From Actinomycetes bacterium (GTDB lineage: Bacteria; Actinomycetota; Acidimicrobiia; Acidimicrobiales; Acidimicrobiaceae): a stretch of 64,000 nucleotides of DNA. The position numbers and the translations under genes were made by a program. The stretch is taken from NCBI GenBank assembly GCA_021805205.1, contig JAJZFV010000043.1, positions 235,848-299,847 on the forward strand, in the 5' to 3' direction. Positions 8,752 to 18,085 of this stretch are shown in pieces; within the stretch, counting starts at the first letter, position 1, and each line of letters begins with the position of its first letter. Below the pieces are notes generated by a model. It did not search any database. It was not told the DNA's origin and saw nothing but the letters and a program-made list of their open reading frames with translations.

Positions 8752-9484
8752 CTACTACGGGGATGTTTACAAAGTGCGCCCTTCGCTACCGCGTCCAAAT
8801 CGTGTTTTGGCCATCGGAGCCCACTTCGACGACGTCGAATTCGGAAGCGGAGCGACCCTTTCAAAGTGGTCTAAGGCAGGAACAAAGATCGAGATATTGG
8901 TGATGACCGACGGATCGAAAGGAACCTGGGACGAAAACCAAGATGGGCATGCGTTAGCACTAATCCGAAAGGAAGAGCAGCTCGCCTCTGCCAAGGTAAT
9001 CGGTAACGACGTCGCGGTGAAGTGGTTGAATTGGATCGACGGAGAGCTTGTCCATTCACAACGAACGATTGCTCAGGTAGCGGCAGAGATCAGAGGCTTC
9101 AAACCAGATGTAGTGGTCAGCCACGATCCATGGAAGAGGTACCGCCTACATCCCGATCATAGAAATTGTGGCCAGATCGCAATCGATGCCGTAGTAGCCG
9201 CTCGTGATCCACACTTTTACAAAGAGCTCGGCCCTCACCACCGTCCGAACTCGATTCTCCTCTTTGAGCCTGACCAAATCAATTACGTCGAGGAGGTTGA
9301 CGAGGTCGACATTGAAGTAAAGGTATCGGCTCTCCTGTCACATCGAAGCCAGCACCAAACATCGATGGAAGATCGTTCAGGTAGCAATGACTTATTTGGA
9401 ATGACCCGTGCCTTCGCGCGTAGGATCGGCCAAGAATTTGGCTGCTCCTTAGGAGAACCGTTTCACCTAATCGACGACGTATAA
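8729..9484 (+). CDS. LmbE/PIG-L family zinc deacetylase
   Basis: A 251-residue LmbE-type N-acetylglucosaminyl deacetylase-like enzyme. The metal-binding AHFDDVE motif at residues 31-37 and the later HPDH supply the zinc ligands expected for MshB, Mca and related enzymes. In actinobacteria this family includes the deacetylase of mycothiol synthesis and the mycothiol-conjugate amidase, and other mycothiol-linked families occur in this window, but nothing here separates those roles. The start overlaps the end of cofC, which suggests coupled translation. Confidence 0.85.
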   Translation: MEQRLTSNYYGDVYKVRPSLPRPNRVLAIGAHFDDVEFGSGATLSKWSKAGTKIEILVMTDGSKGTWDENQDGHALALIRKEEQLASAKVIGNDVAVKWLNWIDGELVHSQRTIAQVAAEIRGFKPDVVVSHDPWKRYRLHPDHRNCGQIAIDAVVAARDPHFYKELGPHHRPNSILLFEPDQINYVEEVDEVDIEVKVSALLSHRSQHQTSMEDRSGSNDLFGMTRAFARRIGQEFGCSLGEPFHLIDDV

Positions 9485-9515
9485 AAGGGGCCCCGCCATA
9501 GGCGATGGGCCCCCT
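9484..9515. terminator. Hairpin between convergent genes
   Basis: A GC-rich hairpin built from AAGGGG...CCCCTT with an inner GCC-ATA-GGC stem sits between the convergent deacetylase and acyl-CoA ligase genes. The T-run is poor on both strands, so efficiency is uncertain. Confidence 0.65.
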
Positions 9516-9559
9516 TATATATGTACTTGAAATTACCTTTGAAACTGTTGGGTCATGAC

Positions 9560-11110
9560 CTAGTTAACTAGGCGCGTTCGCCCTTCCCAGTAAGGCGCTC
9601 GCAACTTGAACTTTTGCAACTTTCCAGTCGCCGTTCTTGCAAGCTCATCGCGGAACTCAATCGTGGTTGGACACTTGAAGTGAGCTAGTCTATCTCGGCA
9701 GAAGTTGATGATGTCAGCCTCAGAGACCGACGCGTCAGGGCGAAGGACGACCAATGCCTTGATAGTCTCACCCCATTTTTCATCTGGAACACCGATAACA
9801 GCGACCTCTAACACCTGTGGATGCTGGAAGATTACATCTTCGACCTCAATGGAGGAGACGTTTTCGCCACCGGTGATAATGACGTCCTTCTTCCTATCAG
9901 AGATGGTTAGATACCCATTCTCAATAAAACCACCATCACCAGTGTGGAACCATCCACCCTCAAGCGCATCAGCGGTAGCGGTAGGATTATCCCAGTAACC
10001 CTCGAAAACTTGATTGCCTTTAACCAACACTTCGCCGTTGGAGTCAACGTGAATACGAGTACCGATTACTGGGGCGCCAGCCCTCGAAAGCAGCTTGGCT
10101 CTCTCCTCAAGCTCAAGGCCGTCCCACTCTCGACGATGCTTGTTAAACGTGAGCACTGGGGAAGTTTCGGTCAAACCATAGATCTGCATAAAACGCCATC
10201 CGAGCTCCCTCTCAATTCGCTCGATGGTCTTTGACGGAGGTGGAGCACCTGCGGCGACTATTCGAACCAGGTCTCGACCGGGAATCTCCAATCCGGCAGC
10301 GCGGCGCTTCTCGGCGGCCTGTAATACAGCAGCCCAAACCGCAGGGGCGCCACACATGAAGTTGACGCCTTCAACTTCGATTCGCCGTAATATCTCTTCA
10401 CCGTCTACCTTGCGAAGGATAACATTCCTTCCTCCCATGCCCGTTATGGCATAGGGCATTCCCCAACCATTCACATGGAAGAGAGGGAGAGTGTGGAGGT
10501 AGACATCTTCATCGGTAACTCCTGCATGCCATCCGAAGATAGCTGCGTTTAGCCACATATTGCGGTGCGTGATCTGAACGCCTTTAGGTCTAGCGGTCGT
10601 GCCGGAGGTATAGTTGATTGAACAGGTAAAAGACTCATCTGGGGCCCAGGGCTTAGGTCCTACGGCATCATCGGCAAGCTCGGCGAAGAGGTGCGCATCT
10701 TGAACGCCATCCATGATGATCTTTGACTTAACCGTGATAGAGGCGAGGTGCTCTTCGTAGTCTGGGTCAACAAGTAGTACAGATGAACCAGAGTGTTCGA
10801 TGATGTAGGTAACTTCTTCTGGCGTGAGACGGAAGTTTATCGGAACTATTGTACGCCCGAAGCCTGAAACTCCATAAAGTGCCACCAGCATCTTGGCCGA
10901 ATTTGGAGTAAAGATAGCGACACGCTCTCCCTGTTCAACTCCCATATCCTCGAGTGCCTTTGCCATGTTTCTGGCTCGACGATAAAGCGAAATGTTGGTC
11001 ACATCGCCCAATGACCCAGTGACCCCAGGTTCATCTACGATTGCAACTCGATCCGGGTAGACGAGAGCGGCTCGCTCAAGGTAATCAAGTACATTCAATT
11101 CGATGCGCAA
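9560..11110 (-). CDS. AMP-forming fatty-acyl-CoA ligase
   Basis: A 516-residue member of the ANL superfamily that activates a carboxylic acid, probably a fatty acid, through an acyl-adenylate to the CoA thioester. The phosphate-binding loop YTSGTTARPKG, the adenine-binding YGLTETSP, the hinge region SDRKKDVIITGGENV and the C-terminal catalytic lysine in TATGKLQK are all in place. The start is a TTG with AAAAGGGGA upstream. It belongs with the acyl-CoA dehydrogenase and crotonase genes elsewhere in the window in a picture of fatty-acid breakdown, but chain length cannot be read from the sequence. Confidence 0.9.
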   Translation of the reverse strand: MRIELNVLDYLERAALVYPDRVAIVDEPGVTGSLGDVTNISLYRRARNMAKALEDMGVEQGERVAIFTPNSAKMLVALYGVSGFGRTIVPINFRLTPEEVTYIIEHSGSSVLLVDPDYEEHLASITVKSKIIMDGVQDAHLFAELADDAVGPKPWAPDESFTCSINYTSGTTARPKGVQITHRNMWLNAAIFGWHAGVTDEDVYLHTLPLFHVNGWGMPYAITGMGGRNVILRKVDGEEILRRIEVEGVNFMCGAPAVWAAVLQAAEKRRAAGLEIPGRDLVRIVAAGAPPPSKTIERIERELGWRFMQIYGLTETSPVLTFNKHRREWDGLELEERAKLLSRAGAPVIGTRIHVDSNGEVLVKGNQVFEGYWDNPTATADALEGGWFHTGDGGFIENGYLTISDRKKDVIITGGENVSSIEVEDVIFQHPQVLEVAVIGVPDEKWGETIKALVVLRPDASVSEADIINFCRDRLAHFKCPTTIEFRDELARTATGKLQKFKLRAPYWEGRTRLVN

Positions 11111-11277
11111 CCTATTTCCCCTTTTAACTCAGTTGGTTTAGTGGCTAGGAACCAACTTAAGACCTATACCAAAAGCCATCGACCAGAGCCGAGATTGATA
11201 AAGATTACTTCTAAACAATAATAATTTCAAACCATCAGATGCTGATTCAAGGGCAACATAGATTACCATTCGATCCT

Positions 11278-13806
11278 TTATAGGGAAATACTGAGCTCGC
11301 GCTCCAATGACAGTTCTCGTGGTGCGTTTTGCCTCGAAGAAGAACCTCGATTTAGGTCTAGCAGTTCTTCCTTATCGAGATACGACAAACCCACCTCTAT
11401 AAAGCGGGAGACCTTTTCGGCTTTCATTCCTAACGGTAAACCGAGCTGCCGTCGTCGCTCGTTCACCAAACCAGCGAGGACTCTTACGTTGGCAACGATT
11501 CGGCCATGATCCGTCCCGTCGTTGCCGTTACCTACGTAGTCGAGATCTACGATCCGAGCGATCCTGCGATTAATCGAACCTTCGGCCAAGTTGCGCATTA
11601 TTGGTGTCGGAGCGTTATGGCGTGCAAGATGATCAATTGCATCGATCATATCTCTATCTTCGTTCCATTGATCGTTTTGGATATCCACAGTGAAAGCAGC
11701 ACTTTCTACTTCGATGTTTATATCAAGTAATGAAATTGCCCTTTCGCCAAAGGTTGCCCGGCGCAGTGATCGATGTTGAAGTGGAAGTGGCTCTAAACGA
11801 ACTTCCGTCTCACGATCTAACCCAATGAAGCTACAGATTTCGCCGGGGATCTTTGATTCCAAATCGCTTTTTATCGAACCACCCCCTAAGGTCCGATCGA
11901 ACTCCCTCTTTGACATGACGCCAAAGGCATTAAAGCCAACCCGCTCTTCGCACTGGTTTATCGTTACCTCTTTTCGCAGTGGGTGCACCTCGCAAAAGGA
12001 GAGATACTTTTCCTTCATTGCCTGGCTATTTTCGTTTCGAAATTGCGACGATTGTAGTGTCAGCGCGGCTTCATCCTCGGAACGCAATCGATCTGAGATG
12101 TTCCTCGAGATCAGAGACCGTAGGTCATCGTCCCCAACAACTAATCTCGGACGTTGAAGCTGTTCAGGAAAGATAAGTCCGCCGCACTCCACTGACTTTA
12201 GCTGCTCATCAACGACCCTCTTCACCAAAGACTTTGCAGAACCATGATATTCAATTTGCTGTTTGGGCATCGTCGTCGAGCAACCTAGATTCTCTGCGGC
12301 GGGCACTACTAGATCAATTGTGAGGGCTGGAAGGTCATCAACTTCAAGGCATTCATCAACTCCTGCTAATACAGCAAGGGTATCGTTTCGAATAGATGCC
12401 CCTCTGCCAATTGCCTGATCCCCTTTATATCGACCTTGATCTACGACTACGAGTTCAACGTGGGCGGCCCTATCTAGTGCAACCGAATTTAGAAGTGCTG
12501 GCAACGCAGTCGCCGAGGTAACCATTACAATTTTACGGTCTTTCAGATTCATTGACTTCAATTGATCGAACTCGATCGCGGTCGAATTCAAGGTATCCCC
12601 TATCGATACCACACGATCTTCATCCGCTGAGAAAACCTCCGCCCCACTTACCGAAGAACTTCTAATAAGTCCATCTAGAGCGACTAACTCTTCGGTTCGG
12701 TTCGAGCGTACTCTAGAAATTTTCCATCCTTTGGCATCAAGACCATCGAGTTTGATCGCTAGCGTCTCCTCTTGCAGCACCCGCAACCTTGAGACCGGAT
12801 CGGAACCAAGATCATTAGTACTTCCAACAGTGAGCCTTGAGACGATCGGGCTCTCACAGAACTCGACGTTCGTAAGAGTTTGCCGTACCCGATCCCTCGC
12901 TCGAAGAAAGAAGTAATCCACTCCGCTAACCAAAGCTCGCTCTTCGAGGTCTCGAAAAGCGTTCATAATCGCTTTATCTAAAATTCGATTGATACTACAT
13001 TCGGTCGCCGCAGTTGAAGTGGGTTGATCTATCGACTTCCAGCCTTCAAAGACTTGAGCCAAATCACCGAGTTCTCCTTTGGTTTCGCGACTCAGGCGCT
13101 GTGCTATGGCTCTAGACCGAGAGGTATTAAAGGCATCGAATAGATTCACCTCTCTGCTTCGCTTTGAAAATTGCTCATGTAACGTTGGTAGCAGCGCAAA
13201 TTTAGCTGCGTCAGCGACGGCTTTTGCCAGTTCTGGTCGCCCCAGTTGACTCTTTAGAGTCGAAAGGTAGACAATATCTGCGTACTTGGAGCCATAGGAG
13301 AGAAGGTCGAAGGAGAGGCTACGCGCACCCTCCGCTAGCAAAACTGAATTGGGAATGAGAATATGGCTATGGAGGTGTGGATCTTTGGATCTTGATAGAA
13401 CGTGTGTAAAAGCCAGTGGTTCAACAACCCCACTCTTCCTAGTGTTCACTCCCCCACGAGAAATACTTGCGTAGCTGAACTCAGCCTCAATAAGTCGCAG
13501 GGTCTCGTCGGTTGCTTCCATGTGCGCTGCCAAAGTTGCCTCGCGACAGATTCGATCCCCAAAGGCAAAGAGGAGCGAAACTTCTTTTGGCGCTGCGACC
13601 ACCGTCTCTATAACTTTGTAGGTGCGTCGGTCGCAGATCGGAGGGTGAAACCCAACGTTTATGGCTTTGCCCCTTCTAGCAATCTCATCAACTGAGAGGT
13701 AGCCTCGGTACCAGTCACTAGGTCTAACTTGACCAAAGAGTGCTTGCTCCTCTTCTTGGTAGTACGAAAGCAAGACGCTCTTGCGCTTTGAAACCAAAAA
13801 AGCCAT
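11278..13806 (-). CDS. MobF/TrwC-type relaxase homologue with decayed helicase-like C-terminus
   Basis: An 842-residue protein whose first 300 residues form a TrwC-like relaxase domain, the fold that nicks DNA at a transfer origin. The N-terminal tyrosine pair (Tyr15-Tyr16), the conserved VVAAPKEVSLLFAFGD block and the histidine cluster (His135 plus DPHLHSH, His146 and His148) are intact. MobF relaxases usually continue into an SF1 helicase. Here the C-terminal 500 residues hold only faint traces of one, such as LVVVDQGRY followed by AIGRGASIR, and no Walker A motif is visible. No type IV secretion, coupling protein or recognisable oriT is nearby. It could be an element remnant or a domesticated chromosomal enzyme. 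The ATG at 13806 follows GGGGAGG, but both lie inside a hairpin. Confidence 0.72.
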   Translation of the reverse strand: MAFLVSKRKSVLLSYYQEEEQALFGQVRPSDWYRGYLSVDEIARRGKAINVGFHPPICDRRTYKVIETVVAAPKEVSLLFAFGDRICREATLAAHMEATDETLRLIEAEFSYASISRGGVNTRKSGVVEPLAFTHVLSRSKDPHLHSHILIPNSVLLAEGARSLSFDLLSYGSKYADIVYLSTLKSQLGRPELAKAVADAAKFALLPTLHEQFSKRSREVNLFDAFNTSRSRAIAQRLSRETKGELGDLAQVFEGWKSIDQPTSTAATECSINRILDKAIMNAFRDLEERALVSGVDYFFLRARDRVRQTLTNVEFCESPIVSRLTVGSTNDLGSDPVSRLRVLQEETLAIKLDGLDAKGWKISRVRSNRTEELVALDGLIRSSSVSGAEVFSADEDRVVSIGDTLNSTAIEFDQLKSMNLKDRKIVMVTSATALPALLNSVALDRAAHVELVVVDQGRYKGDQAIGRGASIRNDTLAVLAGVDECLEVDDLPALTIDLVVPAAENLGCSTTMPKQQIEYHGSAKSLVKRVVDEQLKSVECGGLIFPEQLQRPRLVVGDDDLRSLISRNISDRLRSEDEAALTLQSSQFRNENSQAMKEKYLSFCEVHPLRKEVTINQCEERVGFNAFGVMSKREFDRTLGGGSIKSDLESKIPGEICSFIGLDRETEVRLEPLPLQHRSLRRATFGERAISLLDINIEVESAAFTVDIQNDQWNEDRDMIDAIDHLARHNAPTPIMRNLAEGSINRRIARIVDLDYVGNGNDGTDHGRIVANVRVLAGLVNERRRQLGLPLGMKAEKVSRFIEVGLSYLDKEELLDLNRGSSSRQNAPRELSLERELSISL

Positions 13807-13856
13807 CGGACCTCCCCGATTTAGTGTTAGAAGGGAGTGTCCGACGGCTTTTGGTT
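13792..13856 (-). terminator. Terminator hairpin that contains the relaxase start
   Basis: AACCAAAAGCCGTCGGAC (read on the minus strand) pairs with GTCCGATGGCTTTTTTGG, one mismatch, with an inner CTCCC/GGGAG stem, and ends in six T. It has every mark of an intrinsic terminator for the upstream dienelactone hydrolase-DUF6295 operon. Its 3' arm also holds the GGGGAGG site and ATG of the relaxase gene. Confidence 0.8.
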
Positions 13857-13875
13857 ACTAATACATAGGGACCGA

Positions 13876-14136
13876 TTACTTCAGTGCTTCAGGCGCCTCT
13901 TCGAGGACTGCAAGGATCGTCATAGCGAACTTTAGTGCATCTGATGGTCGAATTTCAAGAGCAACCCTGTCCGTAGGCGAACCGTCACTCTTTAGAAAGT
14001 CGATATTGAGAGTGTGGTCATCCATCGCGTGAACCGGGTGATCAAAAGAGACCACCACCTCATCCGATGAGAACCATCCGTTACGACCTTTTGCCGATCC
14101 GGAAATCTCAACCTTTTCAACGATGTAAGTGCACAT
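13876..14136 (-). CDS. Small DUF6295-like protein
   Basis: An 86-residue soluble protein that I recognise as resembling the actinobacterial DUF6295 family, from its opening MCTY, the central VSFDHPVHA and HTLNIDFL segments and the helical SDALKFAMTILAVL end. No biochemical role is known to me for that family. No signal peptide, membrane segment or metal-binding cluster is visible. It starts ten bases after the dienelactone hydrolase gene, with GAGG six bases before the ATG, and the pair is closed by a strong terminator. A shared stress or detoxification role is only a guess. Confidence 0.75.
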   Translation of the reverse strand: MCTYIVEKVEISGSAKGRNGWFSSDEVVVSFDHPVHAMDDHTLNIDFLKSDGSPTDRVALEIRPSDALKFAMTILAVLEEAPEALK

Positions 14137-14145
14137 ATCTATCCT

Positions 14146-14886
14146 CTAAAGGTTTGCGCCGAAGAAGTCGCGAATTAGCTCCCAGCCCTTATTTGCTGCC
14201 TCTACTCGATACGATGGGCGATCAGTAGCAAAGAAGCCATGGCCGGCATTATCCATAATATGGAAATCATGCTCTTTGCCAAGTTCAGTCAAGATCTCGT
14301 CGAGACGATTTACCTCTTCGGGAGATGGATATTGATCTTCAATTCCAAATAGTCCAAGCAGTTTGGCCGATAGATTTGGTGCCTGGTTCGCAATTGGGTT
14401 CATCCGAACTGGAAACTCAGGGGCAGGTGGATTGACGACGAATGCGCCGTAGCAGTCGACGGCTGCATCAAATTCGATGTTACACGCAGCTAAAAATGTC
14501 TGTCGTCCTCCGGAGCAATAACCTATCACGCCGAACTTACCGTTTGACGAAGGGAGGTTAGCTAAATACTCTTTTGCCCCATTGACATCGCCGATTAAGC
14601 GATCATCTGGCACTCCACCGTTCGCCCTCGACGCCGCCGCGGCGTCGTCGCTATCAGCATTAGGCGCATCACGGTAGTGCAAGTTTGGACAGAGCGCGTT
14701 GTACCCCATGGAAGCGAATCGAAGAGCGATCTCTTTTGTTGCTCGATCGTATCCTGGCATGTGGTGAATAACAACCACATTTCCTCGTGATCCTTCAGCT
14801 GCTGGAGTAGCTAGATACCCTTCAATCTCATCACCATTTGCCCCCTTAAAGGAGACCGTTCCGCCTTTGATATCGAGATCCTTCAC
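14146..14886 (-). CDS. Dienelactone hydrolase family protein
   Basis: A 246-residue alpha/beta hydrolase of the carboxymethylenebutenolidase type. The nucleophile elbow GYCSGGRQ carries the characteristic cysteine, and NAGHGFF near the C-terminus supplies the histidine of the triad; the acid is probably in GIEDQYPSPEE. The family hydrolyses dienelactone in aromatic ring cleavage, but many members act on other esters, and no aromatic-pathway genes flank this one. The GTG start follows AAAGGTGA. It is the first gene of a two-gene operon. Confidence 0.87.
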   Translation of the reverse strand: MKDLDIKGGTVSFKGANGDEIEGYLATPAAEGSRGNVVVIHHMPGYDRATKEIALRFASMGYNALCPNLHYRDAPNADSDDAAAASRANGGVPDDRLIGDVNGAKEYLANLPSSNGKFGVIGYCSGGRQTFLAACNIEFDAAVDCYGAFVVNPPAPEFPVRMNPIANQAPNLSAKLLGLFGIEDQYPSPEEVNRLDEILTELGKEHDFHIMDNAGHGFFATDRPSYRVEAANKGWELIRDFFGANL

Positions 14887-14955
14887 AGACTCACCTTTCG
14901 AAACTCAATTACTTATTTACAATTCAAAACTAGAAGAAACTTTCGCTTATTCGGC

Positions 14956-16911
14956 TCAATCTTTCGATCCATCTGCTTTTAGATGGTCTTCCAGAACGCT
15001 TACCGCACCGGCCTGCAGATAGATTGGGGTTACTACAGCGATGTTGCCGTCACTTGCTCCAATTAGGTTATAGAGCCAATTTGGAGAGGCGACATCAAGG
15101 TCTACTATCTTCCACTCTCTGTAACTTCCGACGACTCGATAGCTCGCTGCTCGAAGCTGCCACAGGCTGTCACTATGAACCAATATTGTTACCTCGACCA
15201 CACCGCTTGAGTCGGTAAAGTCAAAGTCGTAACCACGCACCTTTTCGACCAACTCCGGAGACGGCCAAGCCTCAACCTCAAACTCTTCGACTTGTCCCAT
15301 TCGGTCGAGACGAAAGGTCCTCATGGCGTTTGCGTCAAAACAAAAGGCGTCGAGATACCAAGCTTCTCCACTCGCTTTGAGAATCACAGGAGCCACTCTA
15401 CGCATAGCGTACGACTTGCTAGAGACCGAAAGGTAGTAGAACGATATCCCTCTACGCTCTGCTATGGCCATTCGTACTGGCTCGACCTTATTTGCTCCGT
15501 TGAAGTCGATCGAGACCAACTCAACGTCAGCGAGGTCAAGTTTGGCTGCTCGGACAACTTTGTCAAGTGCACGCCGCAGTGGTTCAACCACGGCTCCCCC
15601 AACTGAAGAAATTGTGATTTGAGCTGAAATTATCGCAACTAGGACCTCCGCGATAGAAAACTTCAGATTTGAGACGAACTTCTCATTGATATAGGCAATC
15701 ACTTCGTCTTTTTCAAGGAAGATTTCGATCATCTCATCGGGTGTATAAGGGGGCAACCCGCAGCAGGCTAAGGTCTGGATGAAAGGAATAACCTGCTTGG
15801 GAGTTATATTCAAAAGTTTGGCTATCTCATGAATATCAGTTCTGCCGTTTCGATACAGCCACGGGAGCAAGGTTGCAGCACGCTGAAATTGTTCCGCCCC
15901 CGAGGTACGCTTTCTCGATGAATCCTCCTCCGCAGCAACTTCCCGTACCTCGATTTCCCGCATCGACTCGACCTCTTGAGCAATTGAAGGAATCGTCCGT
16001 TGAAAGTCGAGAGACCGATTAAGCGACTCGACAATGTATCGCCTATTTTCTTCTTCATGAATAGCGATTAGTTCGCCAAACTCCATGTAAAAGGTTCTAA
16101 AGAAGTATCGCGACGAGATGGTCGCTTTAGCTTTGACAGTCTCATCGTTCCCACTCAAAACCTCCAATTGAGGTAAGCGTTCGATAACTAGGCCAAGCAT
16201 GGACTGAGGTACTTCGAGATGGACTTCAAACGCATCATCGAACTTAATCTGAGATGGACTCTCAGGCAGTACGGTCTCGGGGTCAAACTCCATCGAACGG
16301 CTAAAGTGACGCTGGGTACGCGCCACCCCTCCATCAAATAGGTCAGTTCGAAATGTTTTGAATAAGTCATGGCCTACCTCCCGACCCGCTACGAACCAAG
16401 CCCCGAACCTAAATAGGAGTCGATAGGGCTCTATCTCGCGCATTCGGCCGTTGTACTCTCCCGTAATGGTGACGTCATTCCAAGTAGCTTCAGCGATCTC
16501 GACGATATTGGCATCCGATGGAAGCGTCGTGAAAAAGACCTCTCTGCCTTGACCGAAGAGTCCAAGCTTTTTAACTGCATCTGATCCCGCAAACGAACCG
16601 AATTGAACGGTTGCCATAGCAAGTGAGAGGGCAATTCCTTCCTCGAAGGTTAGGTCAAGGGTGATCTTCGCTGAGTTTCTGTCACTTATTACGTACCCTT
16701 CATGCCCCTCGCTGTCCTTGACGGTCTCGATTTCGACACCAATATTTCGAAGCTCTCGCTTGGTGCGTTCAAATGCCTGGCGATTGGCTTCGTTGTTGCC
16801 AGTAAAGCCGTCGACATCGTTGAGGATCGAATCGATCGTTATCGGTGAACGGGCATTCAAAAGACGCAGGTAAACATTGACTAGACGAACAAATGAATCT
16901 TGTGATGCCAT
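14956..16911 (-). CDS. pafBC: Fused PafB-PafC WYL-domain transcriptional regulator
   Basis: A 651-residue DNA-binding activator. PafBC drives RecA-independent DNA-damage gene expression in actinobacteria. Residues 1-320 correspond to PafB: an N-terminal winged helix-turn-helix (FERTKRELRNIGVEIET) and a WYL domain with the PYRLLFRFGAWFVAGR segment. Residues 340-650 correspond to PafC: a second helix-turn-helix region (DIHEIAKLLNITPKQV) and a second WYL domain (GEAWYLDAFCFDANAMRTFRLDRM). In mycobacteria the two halves are separate proteins, while single-chain forms exist in other actinobacteria. The ATG at 16911 has no clear ribosome-binding site. It is divergent from the membrane protein gene at 17102. 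Confidence 0.88.
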   Translation of the reverse strand: MASQDSFVRLVNVYLRLLNARSPITIDSILNDVDGFTGNNEANRQAFERTKRELRNIGVEIETVKDSEGHEGYVISDRNSAKITLDLTFEEGIALSLAMATVQFGSFAGSDAVKKLGLFGQGREVFFTTLPSDANIVEIAEATWNDVTITGEYNGRMREIEPYRLLFRFGAWFVAGREVGHDLFKTFRTDLFDGGVARTQRHFSRSMEFDPETVLPESPSQIKFDDAFEVHLEVPQSMLGLVIERLPQLEVLSGNDETVKAKATISSRYFFRTFYMEFGELIAIHEEENRRYIVESLNRSLDFQRTIPSIAQEVESMREIEVREVAAEEDSSRKRTSGAEQFQRAATLLPWLYRNGRTDIHEIAKLLNITPKQVIPFIQTLACCGLPPYTPDEMIEIFLEKDEVIAYINEKFVSNLKFSIAEVLVAIISAQITISSVGGAVVEPLRRALDKVVRAAKLDLADVELVSIDFNGANKVEPVRMAIAERRGISFYYLSVSSKSYAMRRVAPVILKASGEAWYLDAFCFDANAMRTFRLDRMGQVEEFEVEAWPSPELVEKVRGYDFDFTDSSGVVEVTILVHSDSLWQLRAASYRVVGSYREWKIVDLDVASPNWLYNLIGASDGNIAVVTPIYLQAGAVSVLEDHLKADGSKD

Positions 16912-17101
16912 ACGTAATTGATGCTAACTCGACGGCGACCACTAGGAGGCGCCAAAGTTCTATGAACCGTTGCGTATCACTTGATTGCGCGGCGCTAAAG
17001 GCTGTACTAATTTTCATGTGAAATGAGATATGATCGGGTAGTCGAGGAAACTTTCGGCTGCTGACCTTTCCCTATCGTTCGAAAGACAAAGGAGCGAAGT
17101 G

Positions 17102-17998
17102 ATGATAAATGGCATATCCTTCGCCCCACATCCGATATCTGCAATATTGGCGCTTGCAGCCATTTCACTTGGTCCATTATTTATCAGGCGTATAGGTCGA
17201 AGTTTAGATCTCAAAGAGGCGTCTTCTCTACTAGCAAGTCCGGAGTTATTGAGCGACGCCTTCGCTCGAGTCATGACTCGAAGGCAAGCGATACAGTTTC
17301 GAGCCGCAATTGTTTTAGGGTATCTAACATTTGCATGGCCCATCGGGGACCTAGCTATTCGTTACTCACTGTTTGCCTATCTAATCAGCAACTCTCTACT
17401 GGCAATTGTTGCCCTACCGCTGCTCTTGATATCGCTTCCTAAGTGGCTTATAAATGTTTTGACGCGTCATCGACACATCGATCGAACATTGATGGCACTT
17501 ACTAAACCAATTGTTTCGAGTGCAATATTTTCCGCAGTCTTCATAGCTTCTATGGTTCCAACGGTGGTTGACATAGCTACGGCATCCGAGATAACCTTCG
17601 TAATTGAGCAAATAATTCTACTACTTGCAGCTCTAACGATGTGGGTTACGGCTCTAAATCTGCTTCCCGGAACCCGAGGGCTCTCACCCCTTGGGCGGGT
17701 GGCGTATCTCTTTGCCCAGTCGCTAATCCCAACTTTTCCCGCCCTCATCTTGATCTTTACTCGCCACTCGATCTATCCCCACTTTGCAGCTGGAGCTCAC
17801 ATCATCGGAATCAATCCTGTTTCAGATCAGCTGGCGGCAGGTGGAGTAGTGAAGGTTATTTCGATCGCCATCTTCTGGTCGATGGGAGGTTATATTTTGG
17901 CCAAAGCCAATGACACCGACGATGAATTCTCTAATGTCGCCGACTCGACTTGGCACGATATTGAACGCGAGATAGAGCGTGGCGAATACGGTCGCTAG
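17102..17998 (+). CDS. CtaG-like polytopic membrane protein with lost histidines
   Basis: A 298-residue integral membrane protein with about seven hydrophobic segments. The order of segments and short matches such as the PLLLISLPKWLI helix and the C-terminal DQLAAGG...FWSMGGY region resemble the caa3-type cytochrome oxidase assembly protein CtaG. The histidines that normally punctuate the family's helices (for example the HMLQH segment) are replaced, here by YLISNS, so copper delivery is doubtful. No oxidase genes are nearby. The ATG at 17102 is preferred over the GTG at 17099 because AAAGGAG then sits at normal spacing. Function is best left open. Confidence 0.5.
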   Translation: MINGISFAPHPISAILALAAISLGPLFIRRIGRSLDLKEASSLLASPELLSDAFARVMTRRQAIQFRAAIVLGYLTFAWPIGDLAIRYSLFAYLISNSLLAIVALPLLLISLPKWLINVLTRHRHIDRTLMALTKPIVSSAIFSAVFIASMVPTVVDIATASEITFVIEQIILLLAALTMWVTALNLLPGTRGLSPLGRVAYLFAQSLIPTFPALILIFTRHSIYPHFAAGAHIIGINPVSDQLAAGGVVKVISIAIFWSMGGYILAKANDTDDEFSNVADSTWHDIEREIERGEYGR

Positions 17999-18085
17999 AG
18001 GTTAGCACCAAGGCTACGACTAGGCTTTAGTAGTTCACAAGTCGACTAGTACCTGACCTATTTCGGCACTTTTTTGGAGTTTGGA

